A stretch of 64,000 nucleotides of DNA from assembly GCA_965222015.1 (NCBI GenBank), contig CBDCTL010000017.1, forward strand, positions 186,001 to 250,000, in the 5' to 3' direction. Positions within the stretch are counted from its first letter, which is position 1, and each line of letters opens with the position of its first letter. The translations under genes and the position numbers were made by a program. The notes under the pieces are model-generated. The model was given only the letters and a program-made list of their open reading frames with translations. It made no database searches and was not told the DNA's origin. This document shows positions 20,670 through 28,813 of this stretch, in pieces. The stretch comes from JANQPX01 sp965222015. GTDB lineage: Bacteria; Pseudomonadota; Alphaproteobacteria; Geminicoccales; Geminicoccaceae.

Positions 20670-22339
20670 CGTCGCCGCTGTCGCATGCGCCGAAAGCCGG
20701 CGCGGATGGTCTCGCCGCCGGCACCGATGTCGGTCGGGCCGCGCCTACGCTGGTTCTCGGACGGTTCTTCGTCGGGAAAGTCGATCTCGAATCCCGCCTC
20801 GTCGGCCGACTCGTCAGGATCGTTTTGCGCGCCGAATGCAACGGTCGGGGTGGGGGCGCCGTCGTCTTCCTGCGCAGACTTCCAGGGCGCCGTTCGGGCT
20901 TCGGCAAAGCCTGGGGTCGGTTCGGGAAAGCCGGGGCGCTGCGCCATGCCGGTGACCGGCGGTGCTGCGATGCCGGCGGCGGCGAAGGGAGCGCCGATCG
21001 CGGTCGGGTGTCGGCGCCAGTTCATCGCGCTCGCCTTCATCGCGAACAGCACCACGACCAGGAGAAAGCCGTCGGTCAGCCGCCGCTGGGCGCCGAACGG
21101 CGAGAAGATGATGTCCCAGATGAAGAGGAACATCAAAAAGACCATATAGGGCCGAAGGGGATCGTCGCTGGCATAGAGCCGTCTGAGGGCGGCGGCGATC
21201 AGGCCGAGCACGCCCGCCCAGAACAGAGCGCCGCCGAGACCAGCCTCGACCCAGGCACCGAGAAGATGCGAATGGGTCGGGATCAGGTCGTTTTCAGGCT
21301 CGATAAAGCGGTTCACGAAACCGAGCCGGTAGAGCATCAATTGGCGAAGCTCGGCGTAGTAGCGGTCCTTCGCCCAGGAGCCGTGGCCGATCAGCGGGCT
21401 GTCCTGGATCGCCTGGACGGTGACCAGGGATTCGCTTCGTCCACCGAGCAGAATGCCGAGATCGCCGAGCGCCGACTGCATCTCGTATTTGGCCCTGGAC
21501 TTTTCACCGAGAAAGCCGCCTTCGGCGGCGTGTCCGTAGAGTTTGAGAGCGCCCGCTCCCGCTGCGAGCAGGATCGCCGCCATGATCGCCATGCGGCCGT
21601 AGGTCAGCGGCTTCGGCTTCAGCCCGACCATGCGCAGTATCGCCGGAATCGAGAGGAAGGCGGCACTCACCATCAGCACGCCGCCCCAGGAACGAAAGTC
21701 CATGAAGGCGCTGAAGACGCCGAGCGCCGCCATGAGCATCGGCCCGACCAGGCTTCGGGGGCTGCGCAGCACGGGCACCAGGGAGAAGCCGATCAGCATC
21801 AGCGTCGTGGATGGGCCGGCGAAGCCGAACTTCCAGCCGATGTCGCTCGGCGGGTTGTTGATCAGGAGGAACAGAATCGAGCCCGCCACGAGGCCGCAGG
21901 CGAAGCAGAGCAGGCGCGTGCGGTCGTTGCCGATCAGCAGATAGGCCGAGACGAAGCTGATCATGAAAAACAGGATGCGCGACCAGCCGCGGGCGTAGTC
22001 GCCAAAGGGCGTTTCGCGGATCACGTCGGTGACGATCTGCGCGCCCAGATAGACCAGGCCCATCAGCAGAACGAAGGCGAGCGCCTTCGACTGCAGCATG
22101 CGGCCGCGCAGCACGAGAAGCACCGGCAAGAGCCCGATCATGCAGAGCTCGGCGAGGTAGATCGTGCCCAGCCCGGGAACTTCGACCGCGATCGTGACCG
22201 GGATCAGGAACGCCAGGAGACGCGCGCCCAGCTCCTTGCCGCCCGAGCGCGGCGGCGCCGGCGAGAGAGCTGCAGGCCACGCCGTTCGTCCGGTCAAGGC
22301 AGCCAAAACATTCCCCATCCGCCCTTCTGCTGCGACCAT
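20666..22339 (-). CDS. O-antigen ligase/polymerase-like membrane protein with disordered tail
   Basis: 557 residues; ATG at 22318 is an alternative start. About eleven membrane segments and a periplasmic loop with the pattern PLIGHGSWAKD and PTHSHLLGAWVEAGLGG match the Wzy/WaaL (O-antigen ligase-like) family. That loop histidine is characteristic of the family. The last 110 or so residues are rich in Pro, Ala, Asp and Glu and end in a basic RRMRQRRR, likely a disordered cytoplasmic tail. It pairs with the flippase gene for surface polysaccharide assembly. Confidence 0.75.
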   Translation of the reverse strand: MVAAEGRMGNVLAALTGRTAWPAALSPAPPRSGGKELGARLLAFLIPVTIAVEVPGLGTIYLAELCMIGLLPVLLVLRGRMLQSKALAFVLLMGLVYLGAQIVTDVIRETPFGDYARGWSRILFFMISFVSAYLLIGNDRTRLLCFACGLVAGSILFLLINNPPSDIGWKFGFAGPSTTLMLIGFSLVPVLRSPRSLVGPMLMAALGVFSAFMDFRSWGGVLMVSAAFLSIPAILRMVGLKPKPLTYGRMAIMAAILLAAGAGALKLYGHAAEGGFLGEKSRAKYEMQSALGDLGILLGGRSESLVTVQAIQDSPLIGHGSWAKDRYYAELRQLMLYRLGFVNRFIEPENDLIPTHSHLLGAWVEAGLGGALFWAGVLGLIAAALRRLYASDDPLRPYMVFLMFLFIWDIIFSPFGAQRRLTDGFLLVVVLFAMKASAMNWRRHPTAIGAPFAAAGIAAPPVTGMAQRPGFPEPTPGFAEARTAPWKSAQEDDGAPTPTVAFGAQNDPDESADEAGFEIDFPDEEPSENQRRRGPTDIGAGGETIRAGFRRMRQRRR

Positions 22340-22459
22340 CGCTGCCGTCGAGATCCCATGCTGTATCCCATGGACGACGCGGGCGTAAAGCGCCGGGAGC
22401 TGTTTTCTGCAACTTATGGTTAAATTTTCTCTCTTGATTGCGCGAAAAGATCGATAGTC

Positions 22460-22795
22460 GTGGCGCGCAAGGCACGGCCGGCCGTGAACCGGCGCGCAAC
22501 GCTGGACAACGTCCGACGGTCATGGGATTTCTTCGAACATCAGCATGCGCGAAAAAACGAAAGGCCGGCCGGATCGCAGAACGCGCCGGTCGGGAGCCTC
22601 GCCTTGATCGTCGTCGGTATCGTCATCGCGGTGTTGGCCGCCTTGTTCGTCCTATTCCATGCCCGCTATCGGCGTCTGTCCTACTGGTCGATGTTTTTCT
22701 GGGTGCTCGGCACGCTGCTCTTGATGATCGTCGTGTTCCCGATCTATCTGCTCGTCCACGGCCCCGATCCGAAACAGGACGAGGACGACACATGA
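22460..22795 (+). CDS. small uncharacterised two-helix membrane protein
   Basis: 111 residues from GTG 22460. A basic N-terminal segment of about 45 residues precedes two hydrophobic segments (about 46-68 and 75-98) and a short acidic tail. No family is recognised. It sits between the divergent polymerase-like gene and the methyltransferase gene, on the latter's strand with a 45-nt gap. Codon usage matches its neighbours, so it is likely real. Confidence 0.5.
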   Translation: MARKARPAVNRRATLDNVRRSWDFFEHQHARKNERPAGSQNAPVGSLALIVVGIVIAVLAALFVLFHARYRRLSYWSMFFWVLGTLLLMIVVFPIYLLVHGPDPKQDEDDT

Positions 22796-22840
22796 AATAT
22801 GCGAGATCCCGCGACCGGCAGGCAGCTGAGGGCAGGGAAG

Positions 22841-23491
22841 ATGGATCCGGATTTCTGGCACAGGCGATGGCGAAAAGACGAGATCGGCTTCCATGAAGGC
22901 GAAGCTAATGCGCTGCTGGTCCGACATTTTGAGGAGGCGTTCGCTCGTCGGCAGGACCGCGTGTTCCTGCCGCTATGCGGAAAGACCCGCGACATCGGCT
23001 GGCTCTGCTCGACGGGCCGGCGCGTCGTCGGCGCCGAACTGAGCGAGACGGCGATCGAGCAGCTGTTCGACGAGCTTGGCGTGACGCCGTTGCGATCCGA
23101 GCGCGACCCCTTCGTGCATTACGGCGCCGAGGGCATCGACATCTACGTCGGGGACATTTTCGATCTGACCGCCGAGGTTCTCGGCGCCGTCGACGTCGTC
23201 TACGATCGGGCCGCCCTGGTGGCGCTGCCGGGCGAGATGCGCCTTCGCTATGCCGATCATCTAATGCGGATCACGACATTGGCGCCGCAGTTCCTGATCA
23301 CCTTCGAATACGACCAGACGCAGATGGACGGCCCGCCCTTTGCGGTCACCGGCGACGAGGTCCATCGATGCTATGGCGATCGATATGAACGGACGTTGTG
23401 CGCGAGCGTCGAGGTCGCCGGCGGCCTCAAGGGACGCTGTGCGGCGACCGAGAAGGTCTGGCTGCTGAAGCCGTCTTCGCCCGAAGGCTGA
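22841..23491 (+). CDS. tpm: thiopurine S-methyltransferase (TPMT family)
   Basis: 216 residues from ATG 22841, with GGCAGGGAAG just upstream; a longer frame from 22799 lacks family similarity at its start. MDPDFWHRRWRKDEIGFHEG is the family N-terminus, and LPLCGKTRDIGWL and DVVYDRAALVALP are the SAM-binding and structural motifs. Bacterial members methylate thiols and selenium or tellurium compounds. Size matches the family (about 215). Confidence 0.9.
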   Translation: MDPDFWHRRWRKDEIGFHEGEANALLVRHFEEAFARRQDRVFLPLCGKTRDIGWLCSTGRRVVGAELSETAIEQLFDELGVTPLRSERDPFVHYGAEGIDIYVGDIFDLTAEVLGAVDVVYDRAALVALPGEMRLRYADHLMRITTLAPQFLITFEYDQTQMDGPPFAVTGDEVHRCYGDRYERTLCASVEVAGGLKGRCAATEKVWLLKPSSPEG

Positions 23492-23512
23492 TGCCGTGTC
23501 GGCGGCCGTCGA

Positions 23513-24625
23513 TCAGGCGACGAGCTCGCCGCTCTGGATCTGCTCGGCCTCGATCGATTCGAACAACGCCCGGAAATTGCCCTCGCCGAAACCCTCGTCC
23601 CCCTTTCTCTGGATGAACTCGAAGAAGATCGGGCCGATCACCGTCTTCGAGAAGATCTGAAGGAGGATCTTGGTCATGCGATCACCGTTGACGTCGTCGA
23701 TGACGCCTTCGCCGTCGATCAGAATGCCGTGCCTGGCCATGCGCTCGAGCGGCTCCTCATGACCGGGCACGCGGTCCAGGCTCATCCGGTAGTAGGTCTC
23801 CGGCGGTCCCGGCATGAAGGCGAGGCCGTTGTCGGCGAGGCGATCGGTGGCGTCGTAGATCGCGTCCGTGCCGACCGCGATATGCTGGATGCCTTCGCCT
23901 TTGTATTTGCGCAGATAGGATTCGATCTGGCTCTTGTCGTCGGTGGATTCGTTGAGCGGGATGCGGATCTTGCCGCAGGGCGAGGTGATCGCGCGGCTGA
24001 TCAGGCCCGTCAGCTTGCCCTCGATGTCGAAGAAGTGGATCTGGGTGAAGCCGAACAGGTCGCGGTAGAAATGCCACCACTTGTCCATATTGCCGCGAAA
24101 GACGTTGTGGGTGAGGTGGTCGAGATAGTAGAAGCCGATGCCCTCGGGCTTCGGATCCTGCTTGCCGAGCCACTCGAATTCGGCATCATAGGCCGAGCCC
24201 TGATCGCCGTAGCGATCGACGAAATAAAGGAGCGAGCCGCCGATGCCGACGATCGCCGGCACGTCCAGAACTTTGCCTTCGCCTTCATAAGCTTCGGCGC
24301 CGTTCTTCACCGCACGCTCGAAGGCATGCGCGGCGTCGACCACGCGCCAGGCCATCGACGGCGCGCAGGGACCATGCGCCTCGACGAAGTCCGTGCCATG
24401 GCTGCCGGGCTCGGCGTTGATCACGTAGTTGACGTCACCCTGGCGCCAGACGGTGATGTTTTTCGTTCGATGGCGCGCGACCGGGAGGTAGCCCATCCGG
24501 CGAAATAGTGTCTCCAGCTTTTCGGGCTCCGGATGCGCGAACTCGACGAACTCGAAGCCGTCCGTGCCGGCGGGGTTGTGCTCGGTGATCTTGGCCTTCG
24601 GCGCGTCATGCGGAAAAGGTCCCAT
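23513..24625 (-). CDS. hpd: 4-hydroxyphenylpyruvate dioxygenase
   Basis: 370 residues. Iron ligands are visible: a histidine in YYLDHLTHNV, a histidine in IQHIAVGTD and a glutamate in the C-terminal FFEFIQRKGDEGFGEGNF region. It converts 4-hydroxyphenylpyruvate to homogentisate in tyrosine breakdown. A GGAGGCGAAGG ribosome site precedes the ATG. It is divergent from an Lrp-type regulator that probably controls it; the homogentisate genes hmgA and fahA are not in the window. Confidence 0.95.
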   Translation of the reverse strand: MGPFPHDAPKAKITEHNPAGTDGFEFVEFAHPEPEKLETLFRRMGYLPVARHRTKNITVWRQGDVNYVINAEPGSHGTDFVEAHGPCAPSMAWRVVDAAHAFERAVKNGAEAYEGEGKVLDVPAIVGIGGSLLYFVDRYGDQGSAYDAEFEWLGKQDPKPEGIGFYYLDHLTHNVFRGNMDKWWHFYRDLFGFTQIHFFDIEGKLTGLISRAITSPCGKIRIPLNESTDDKSQIESYLRKYKGEGIQHIAVGTDAIYDATDRLADNGLAFMPGPPETYYRMSLDRVPGHEEPLERMARHGILIDGEGVIDDVNGDRMTKILLQIFSKTVIGPIFFEFIQRKGDEGFGEGNFRALFESIEAEQIQSGELVA

Positions 24626-24685
24626 CCTTCGCCTCCATCGATCGAATTGATCTGATCAGTGTAACCGTGTAGCGCTGCAAGGTGT

Positions 24686-24715
24686 TTGCAAACGATGTGA
24701 AGATTTTGCTATACA
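24686..24715 (+). promoter_or_regulatory. candidate promoter of the Lrp-type gene
   Basis: TTGCAA at 24686-24691 and TATACA at 24710-24715 are separated by 18 nt, a good sigma-70-like arrangement, 39 nt upstream of the regulator start. The divergent hpd promoter must lie in the same 129-nt gap, so autoregulation and hpd control from shared sites are plausible. Confidence 0.4.
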
Positions 24716-24754
24716 TGCACGGATCGTGCGCAATAATCAGCAAAGCCGCATGTC

Positions 24755-25237
24755 ATGGATGATCTGGACGGGTTCGACCGCAAGATCCTTTTTCATCTGC
24801 AGGCCGACGGCCGCCTGACCAATGGCGAACTCTCGGAGCGCATCGGCCTGTCGCCGTCCCAATGTTCGAGGCGGCGAAGCGCGCTCGAAGCGGCCGGCAT
24901 CATCCGCGGCTACCATGCGGAGGTCGATGCGCTGAAGGTCGGGATCGGCGTGACCTGCATGATCGCGATCAACCTCGCCACCCACAATGAAGGCAATGCC
25001 GAGAAGCTCAGGCAAACCCTGAAGCGTCTCCCGAACGTTCAGGAGGCCCATGCGCTCACCGGCGAGATGGACTACTCGATCAAGGTCGTGGCGCGGGATC
25101 TGCGCGAGCTCTCCGACTTCATCAACGCGACCCTCCTTCGCCACGAGGCCGTGCAGAACGTCAAGACATCGATCGTTCTCGACACCATCAAGCAGTCGAG
25201 CGCCCTGCCGGTGGACACGGAGCCCGTCGGCAGATAG
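24755..25237 (+). CDS. Lrp/AsnC-family transcriptional regulator
   Basis: 160 residues. The N-terminal winged helix covers residues 1-60 (DGRLTNGELSERIGLSPSQC, then RRRSALEAAGIIRGY), followed by an alpha/beta ligand-binding (RAM) domain with VQEAHALTGEMDYSIKV. Divergent position suggests control of hpd, as seen for tyrosine/phenylalanine catabolic Lrp homologues in related bacteria. Ligand is probably an aromatic amino acid (inference). Confidence 0.88.
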   Translation: MDDLDGFDRKILFHLQADGRLTNGELSERIGLSPSQCSRRRSALEAAGIIRGYHAEVDALKVGIGVTCMIAINLATHNEGNAEKLRQTLKRLPNVQEAHALTGEMDYSIKVVARDLRELSDFINATLLRHEAVQNVKTSIVLDTIKQSSALPVDTEPVGR

Positions 25238-25284
25238 GGGCGGGCAGGCCGGCCGCGTTCGAGCCCTCGCCCCAGACCTCGGGC

Positions 25285-26172
25285 TCAAGGCCGCCGGGTC
25301 AGCCCCGCGGCGGCGCGCCGGACCGCCTTTTCGAAGGCCTGGGCGGCCGGGGTCGGCATGTCGTGGCTGCGGCGGAGAACGTCGATCCGCCGTGTCGCCC
25401 CGGCATCGGCGAGGGCGATAAAGACCAGCCGGTCGCCTGATCGCTCGACGGCGAGGCGCGGCAGCACGGTGATGCCGACGCCGGCGCGCACCATGGCGAG
25501 CAGCGAGGTCGTGTTCCTCACCATCAGACGGGAGCCGGCCAGAATCGTCTGAAAGCGCTCGTCGGCGATGTGGCGGCAGATGCCGTTGCCGATGAAGGAT
25601 CGGCTTTCGAGATCCGCCCAGTCTATTGGCCGTTTCGCCCCGGCGAGCGGATGGTCGGAACGGCAGACCACGCCGAAGTCATCCGTGAACAGCTCGTCCC
25701 GCGCGATGTCGGGGCCGGCGCCGCTGGCGCTCGCGAGCCCGAGATCGACCCGCTCTCTCGCGAGTTCGCGCAACACTGCGGCGCTGTCCATGTCCTGGAT
25801 GTCGATCTGCACGCCCGGATGATCGCCGAGAAAATCGCGCACCACGCCCGGCAGGATCGCCTCGGCGACCGAGGGCACGGCGGCCACGCGGACATAGCCT
25901 GCCTTCGCGCGGGAAAAATGCTCGATCACGGTGACCGTGCGCTGGAAATGATCGAGTTCTCGCCTCGCCTGATCGAGTGCGAAGGCGCCGAGCGCGGTCA
26001 GCCTGCTCTTGCGCTCGGATTCGAACAGTGGCGCGCCCAGATGCTCCTCGAACTGCTTCAGCATCATCGAGACCGCCGACGGCGTGCGCCCGAGCTTGTC
26101 CGCGGCATCGGCGAGATTGCCGCTTTCCGCCACGGCGGCGAAGCAGCGCAGCATGTCGATCTTGATAGCCAT
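25285..26172 (-). CDS. LysR-family transcriptional regulator
   Basis: 295 residues. The N-terminal helix-turn-helix (MLRCFAAVAESGNLADAADK, LGRTPSAVSMMLKQFEEHLG) is followed by a co-inducer domain. It is divergent from the aldehyde dehydrogenase/M19/BCCT operon and is its likely regulator. A 6-7-6 inverted repeat of the LysR type lies in the shared gap. Confidence 0.88.
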   Translation of the reverse strand: MAIKIDMLRCFAAVAESGNLADAADKLGRTPSAVSMMLKQFEEHLGAPLFESERKSRLTALGAFALDQARRELDHFQRTVTVIEHFSRAKAGYVRVAAVPSVAEAILPGVVRDFLGDHPGVQIDIQDMDSAAVLRELARERVDLGLASASGAGPDIARDELFTDDFGVVCRSDHPLAGAKRPIDWADLESRSFIGNGICRHIADERFQTILAGSRLMVRNTTSLLAMVRAGVGITVLPRLAVERSGDRLVFIALADAGATRRIDVLRRSHDMPTPAAQAFEKAVRRAAAGLTRRP

Positions 26173-26205
26173 TCTTTACATGGTCCGCGAATTTCAATTT
26201 TTATG

Positions 26206-26224
26206 AAATTAGCTACAGTAATTT
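26206..26224. promoter_or_regulatory. inverted repeat AAATTA-N7-TAATTT, candidate LysR site
   Basis: A perfect AT-rich dyad in a GC-rich genome, 34 nt from the LysR start and 70 nt from the aldehyde dehydrogenase start. The dyad size and spacing fit the T-N11-A style of LysR operators. A further half site TGAAATTA occurs at about 26234. Confidence 0.45.
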
Positions 26225-26294
26225 GATTTTGACTGAAATTATTGTGTTCGTCCATAGTCACATCAGGAAAGGGTCGCGCGCAGGGGGGCGGGTC

Positions 26295-27741
26295 ATGGAT
26301 CGGAAACGCAATTTCATCGGCGGCGAGTGGGTCGCGGGCAAGAGCGAGGTCGAAAATCGCAATCCCTCCGATCTCGACGACGTCATCGGTCTGTACGCCC
26401 AGGCGAGCGCCGATCAGCTCGACCGCGCGCTCGATGCGGCACACACGGCGCAGGTCGAGTGGGCGCGGACCGGCATCGAGCACCGCCACGGCGTGCTGAA
26501 GGCGATCGGCGAGACGCTGATGGCGCGCTCGGCTGAACTCGGTGAGCTGTTGTCCCGCGAAGAAGGCAAGCCGCTCGCCGAGGGCAAGGGCGAGGTCTAT
26601 CGCTCCGGCCAGTTTTTTTCGTACTACGCGGCGGAGACGCTTCGGCAGATCGGGGACAATGCGGACTCGGTTCGGCCCGGCATCGAGGTCGACGTCAGGC
26701 GCGAGCCGGTCGGCACCGTCGCCGTCATCTCGCCCTGGAACTTTCCGATGGCGACCGCGAGCTGGAAGATCGCGCCGGCGCTCGCCTTCGGCAATGCGGT
26801 GATCTGGAAGCCCGCCAATCTGACGCCCGCCTCCGCCGTGGCGCTGACCGAGATCATCGCCGATCAGGCGCTGCCCAAGGGCCTGTTCAACCTGGTGATG
26901 GGCTCCGGGCGCGCGGTCGGCCAGCGGCTGGTGGAGAGCCCGACATCGACGCGATTTCCTTCACCGGCTCGGTGCCGGTCGGCCGCGGCATCGCGTCGGC
27001 TGCGGTTCGGAACTTCACCAAGATCCAGCTCGAGATGGGCTCGAAGAACGCGCTCGCCGTGATGGACGACGCCGATCTCGACCTCGCCGTCTCGATCGCG
27101 CTCGGCGGCGCCTTCGGCGGCACCGGCCAGAAATGCACCGCATCGTCCCGCCTGGTCGTCCATGAGGCATCCACGACGCCTTCGTCGAGAAGCTGGTGGC
27201 GGGCGCCAGGGCGCTGAAAGTCGGGCACGCGCTCGACGAGGGCACCCAGATCGGTCCGGTGGCGAGCGAGGCGCAGCTCCTGGCCAATCTCGATTACGTC
27301 GAGCTCGGCAAGGGCGAAGGGGCCGAGCTGCTCTGCGGCGGCGAGCGTCTCACCCGCTCGACCGAGGGCTACTATATGTCCCCAGCCGTGTTCGCCGGCA
27401 CGACCAACGCCATGCGCATCAACCGTGAAGAGCTGTTCGCGCCGATCGCCTGCGTGATCAAGGTTTCTTCCTATGAAGAGGCGCTGGCGACAGTCAACGA
27501 CACCAAGTTCGGCCTGACCTCGGGCATCGTCACCAAGTCGCTCGCGCGCGCCAGCCACTTCCGGCGGAACGCCCGCACCGGCTGCGTCATGGTCAACCTG
27601 CCGACGGCGGGCACCGACTACCACGTCCCCTTCGGCGGCCGCGGCGACAGCTCCTACGGCCCGCGCGAGCAGGGCGCCTATGCCAGGGAGTTCTACACGA
27701 CGGTCAAGACCGCCTACACCGCCGCCGGCGAGCCGGAGTAA
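26295..27741 (+). pseudogene. aldehyde dehydrogenase (2-oxoglutarate-semialdehyde dehydrogenase-like), interrupted by two 1-nt deletions
   Basis: Reading starts at ATG 26295 (MDRKRNFIGGEWVAGKSEVE). The frame breaks near 26940 (after LVESP) and again near 27167 (after LVVHE). Restoring one base at each point gives a continuous 482-residue aldehyde dehydrogenase: SPWNFPMATA cofactor motif, LEMGSKNA with the general-base glutamate, and GQKCTASS with the catalytic cysteine (codon 27134-27136). Both lost bases fall in short runs (C and G), so sequencing error is possible as well as true decay. The NPSDLDDVIG-type N-terminus resembles 2-oxoglutarate semialdehyde dehydrogenases. First gene of the BCCT cassette. 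Confidence 0.85.
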
Positions 27742-27745
27742 CCCC

Positions 27746-28765
27746 ATGACGGACTCTGAGCCAAGTCACCGCTCGCGGTCGCACCGCGTGGATTGTTTGC
27801 AATATGCGAACTGGTCGGAAAAGATCTTTCGGCAGATGCGCGAGGGCGGGGTGGACGCGGTGCATGTCACCATCGCGTATCACGAAAACTTTCGCGAGAC
27901 GGTGCTGAACATCGAGCGCTGGAACCGCTGGTTCGAGCGGTTCCCCGAGCTGATCTTTCAGGGCCGCACCGGCGACGACGTCCGCCGCGCGAAGGAGACC
28001 GGGCGCACCGCGATCTTTTTCGGGTTTCAGAACCCGTCCCCGATCGAGGACGACATCGGCCTGGTCGAGGTGCTGCACACCCTCGGCGCCCGCTTCATGC
28101 AGCTCAGCTACAACAACCAGTCGCTTCTCGCGACCGGCTGCTACGAGGCCGAGGACCCCGGCATCACCCGCATGGGCCGCGAGGTGATCAGGGAAATGAA
28201 CCGGGTCGGCCTGGTGGTCGACATGAGCCATTCCGCCGAGCGCTCGACGCTCGAGGCGATCGAGATTTCCGAGCGGCCGATCGCGATCACCCATGCCAAC
28301 CCGGCGTTCTGGCACCCGGCGCTGCGCAACAAGTCGAACGAGGTGCTCAAGGCGCTGGGCGAGTCCGGCGGCATGCTCGGCTTTTCCGTCTACCCGCATC
28401 ACCTCAAGGACAAATCGAACTGCACGCTCGAGAGCTTCTGCGAGATGGTTTCTCGTACAGCCGAGCTGATGGGGCCGGAGAACATCGGGATCGGCACCGA
28501 TCTCTGCCAGGACCAGCCGGACAGCGTGGTCACCTGGATGCGGACGGGACGCTGGACCAAGTCGATCGACTATGGCGAGGGCTCGAAGGACGACGCGGGC
28601 TTTCCCGCCATGCCGTCCTGGTTCCACGACAACCGCGATTTTTCCAACATCGAAGCCGGCCTTCGCGCCGTCGGCCTGAGCGGCGACGAGACCGCCGGCG
28701 TCATGGGCGAGAACTGGCTCCGCTTCTACGACCGAAGCTTCGCCCGCCAGCCGGCGGTCGGCTGA
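27746..28765 (+). CDS. M19 membrane-dipeptidase-like protein with altered metal site
   Basis: 339 residues from ATG 27746, 4 nt after the aldehyde dehydrogenase stop. Later M19 motifs are present: VVDMSHSAERS, ITHANPAFW and GIGTDLCQD, the histidines and aspartate that bind zinc. The N-terminal DGHND motif, which supplies two zinc ligands, is replaced by VDCLQYA. The EG region that supplies the bridging glutamate reads FFGFQNPSP. A dipeptidase role is therefore doubtful. M19-like genes also neighbour dimethylglycine/betaine catabolic genes in pseudomonads, which fits the BCCT carrier next door. Confidence 0.82.
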   Translation: MTDSEPSHRSRSHRVDCLQYANWSEKIFRQMREGGVDAVHVTIAYHENFRETVLNIERWNRWFERFPELIFQGRTGDDVRRAKETGRTAIFFGFQNPSPIEDDIGLVEVLHTLGARFMQLSYNNQSLLATGCYEAEDPGITRMGREVIREMNRVGLVVDMSHSAERSTLEAIEISERPIAITHANPAFWHPALRNKSNEVLKALGESGGMLGFSVYPHHLKDKSNCTLESFCEMVSRTAELMGPENIGIGTDLCQDQPDSVVTWMRTGRWTKSIDYGEGSKDDAGFPAMPSWFHDNRDFSNIEAGLRAVGLSGDETAGVMGENWLRFYDRSFARQPAVG

Positions 28766-28813
28766 TCTAGTCCAATAACGCAATAGCAACGAATCGATAA
28801 ACGGAGGCTTTCC

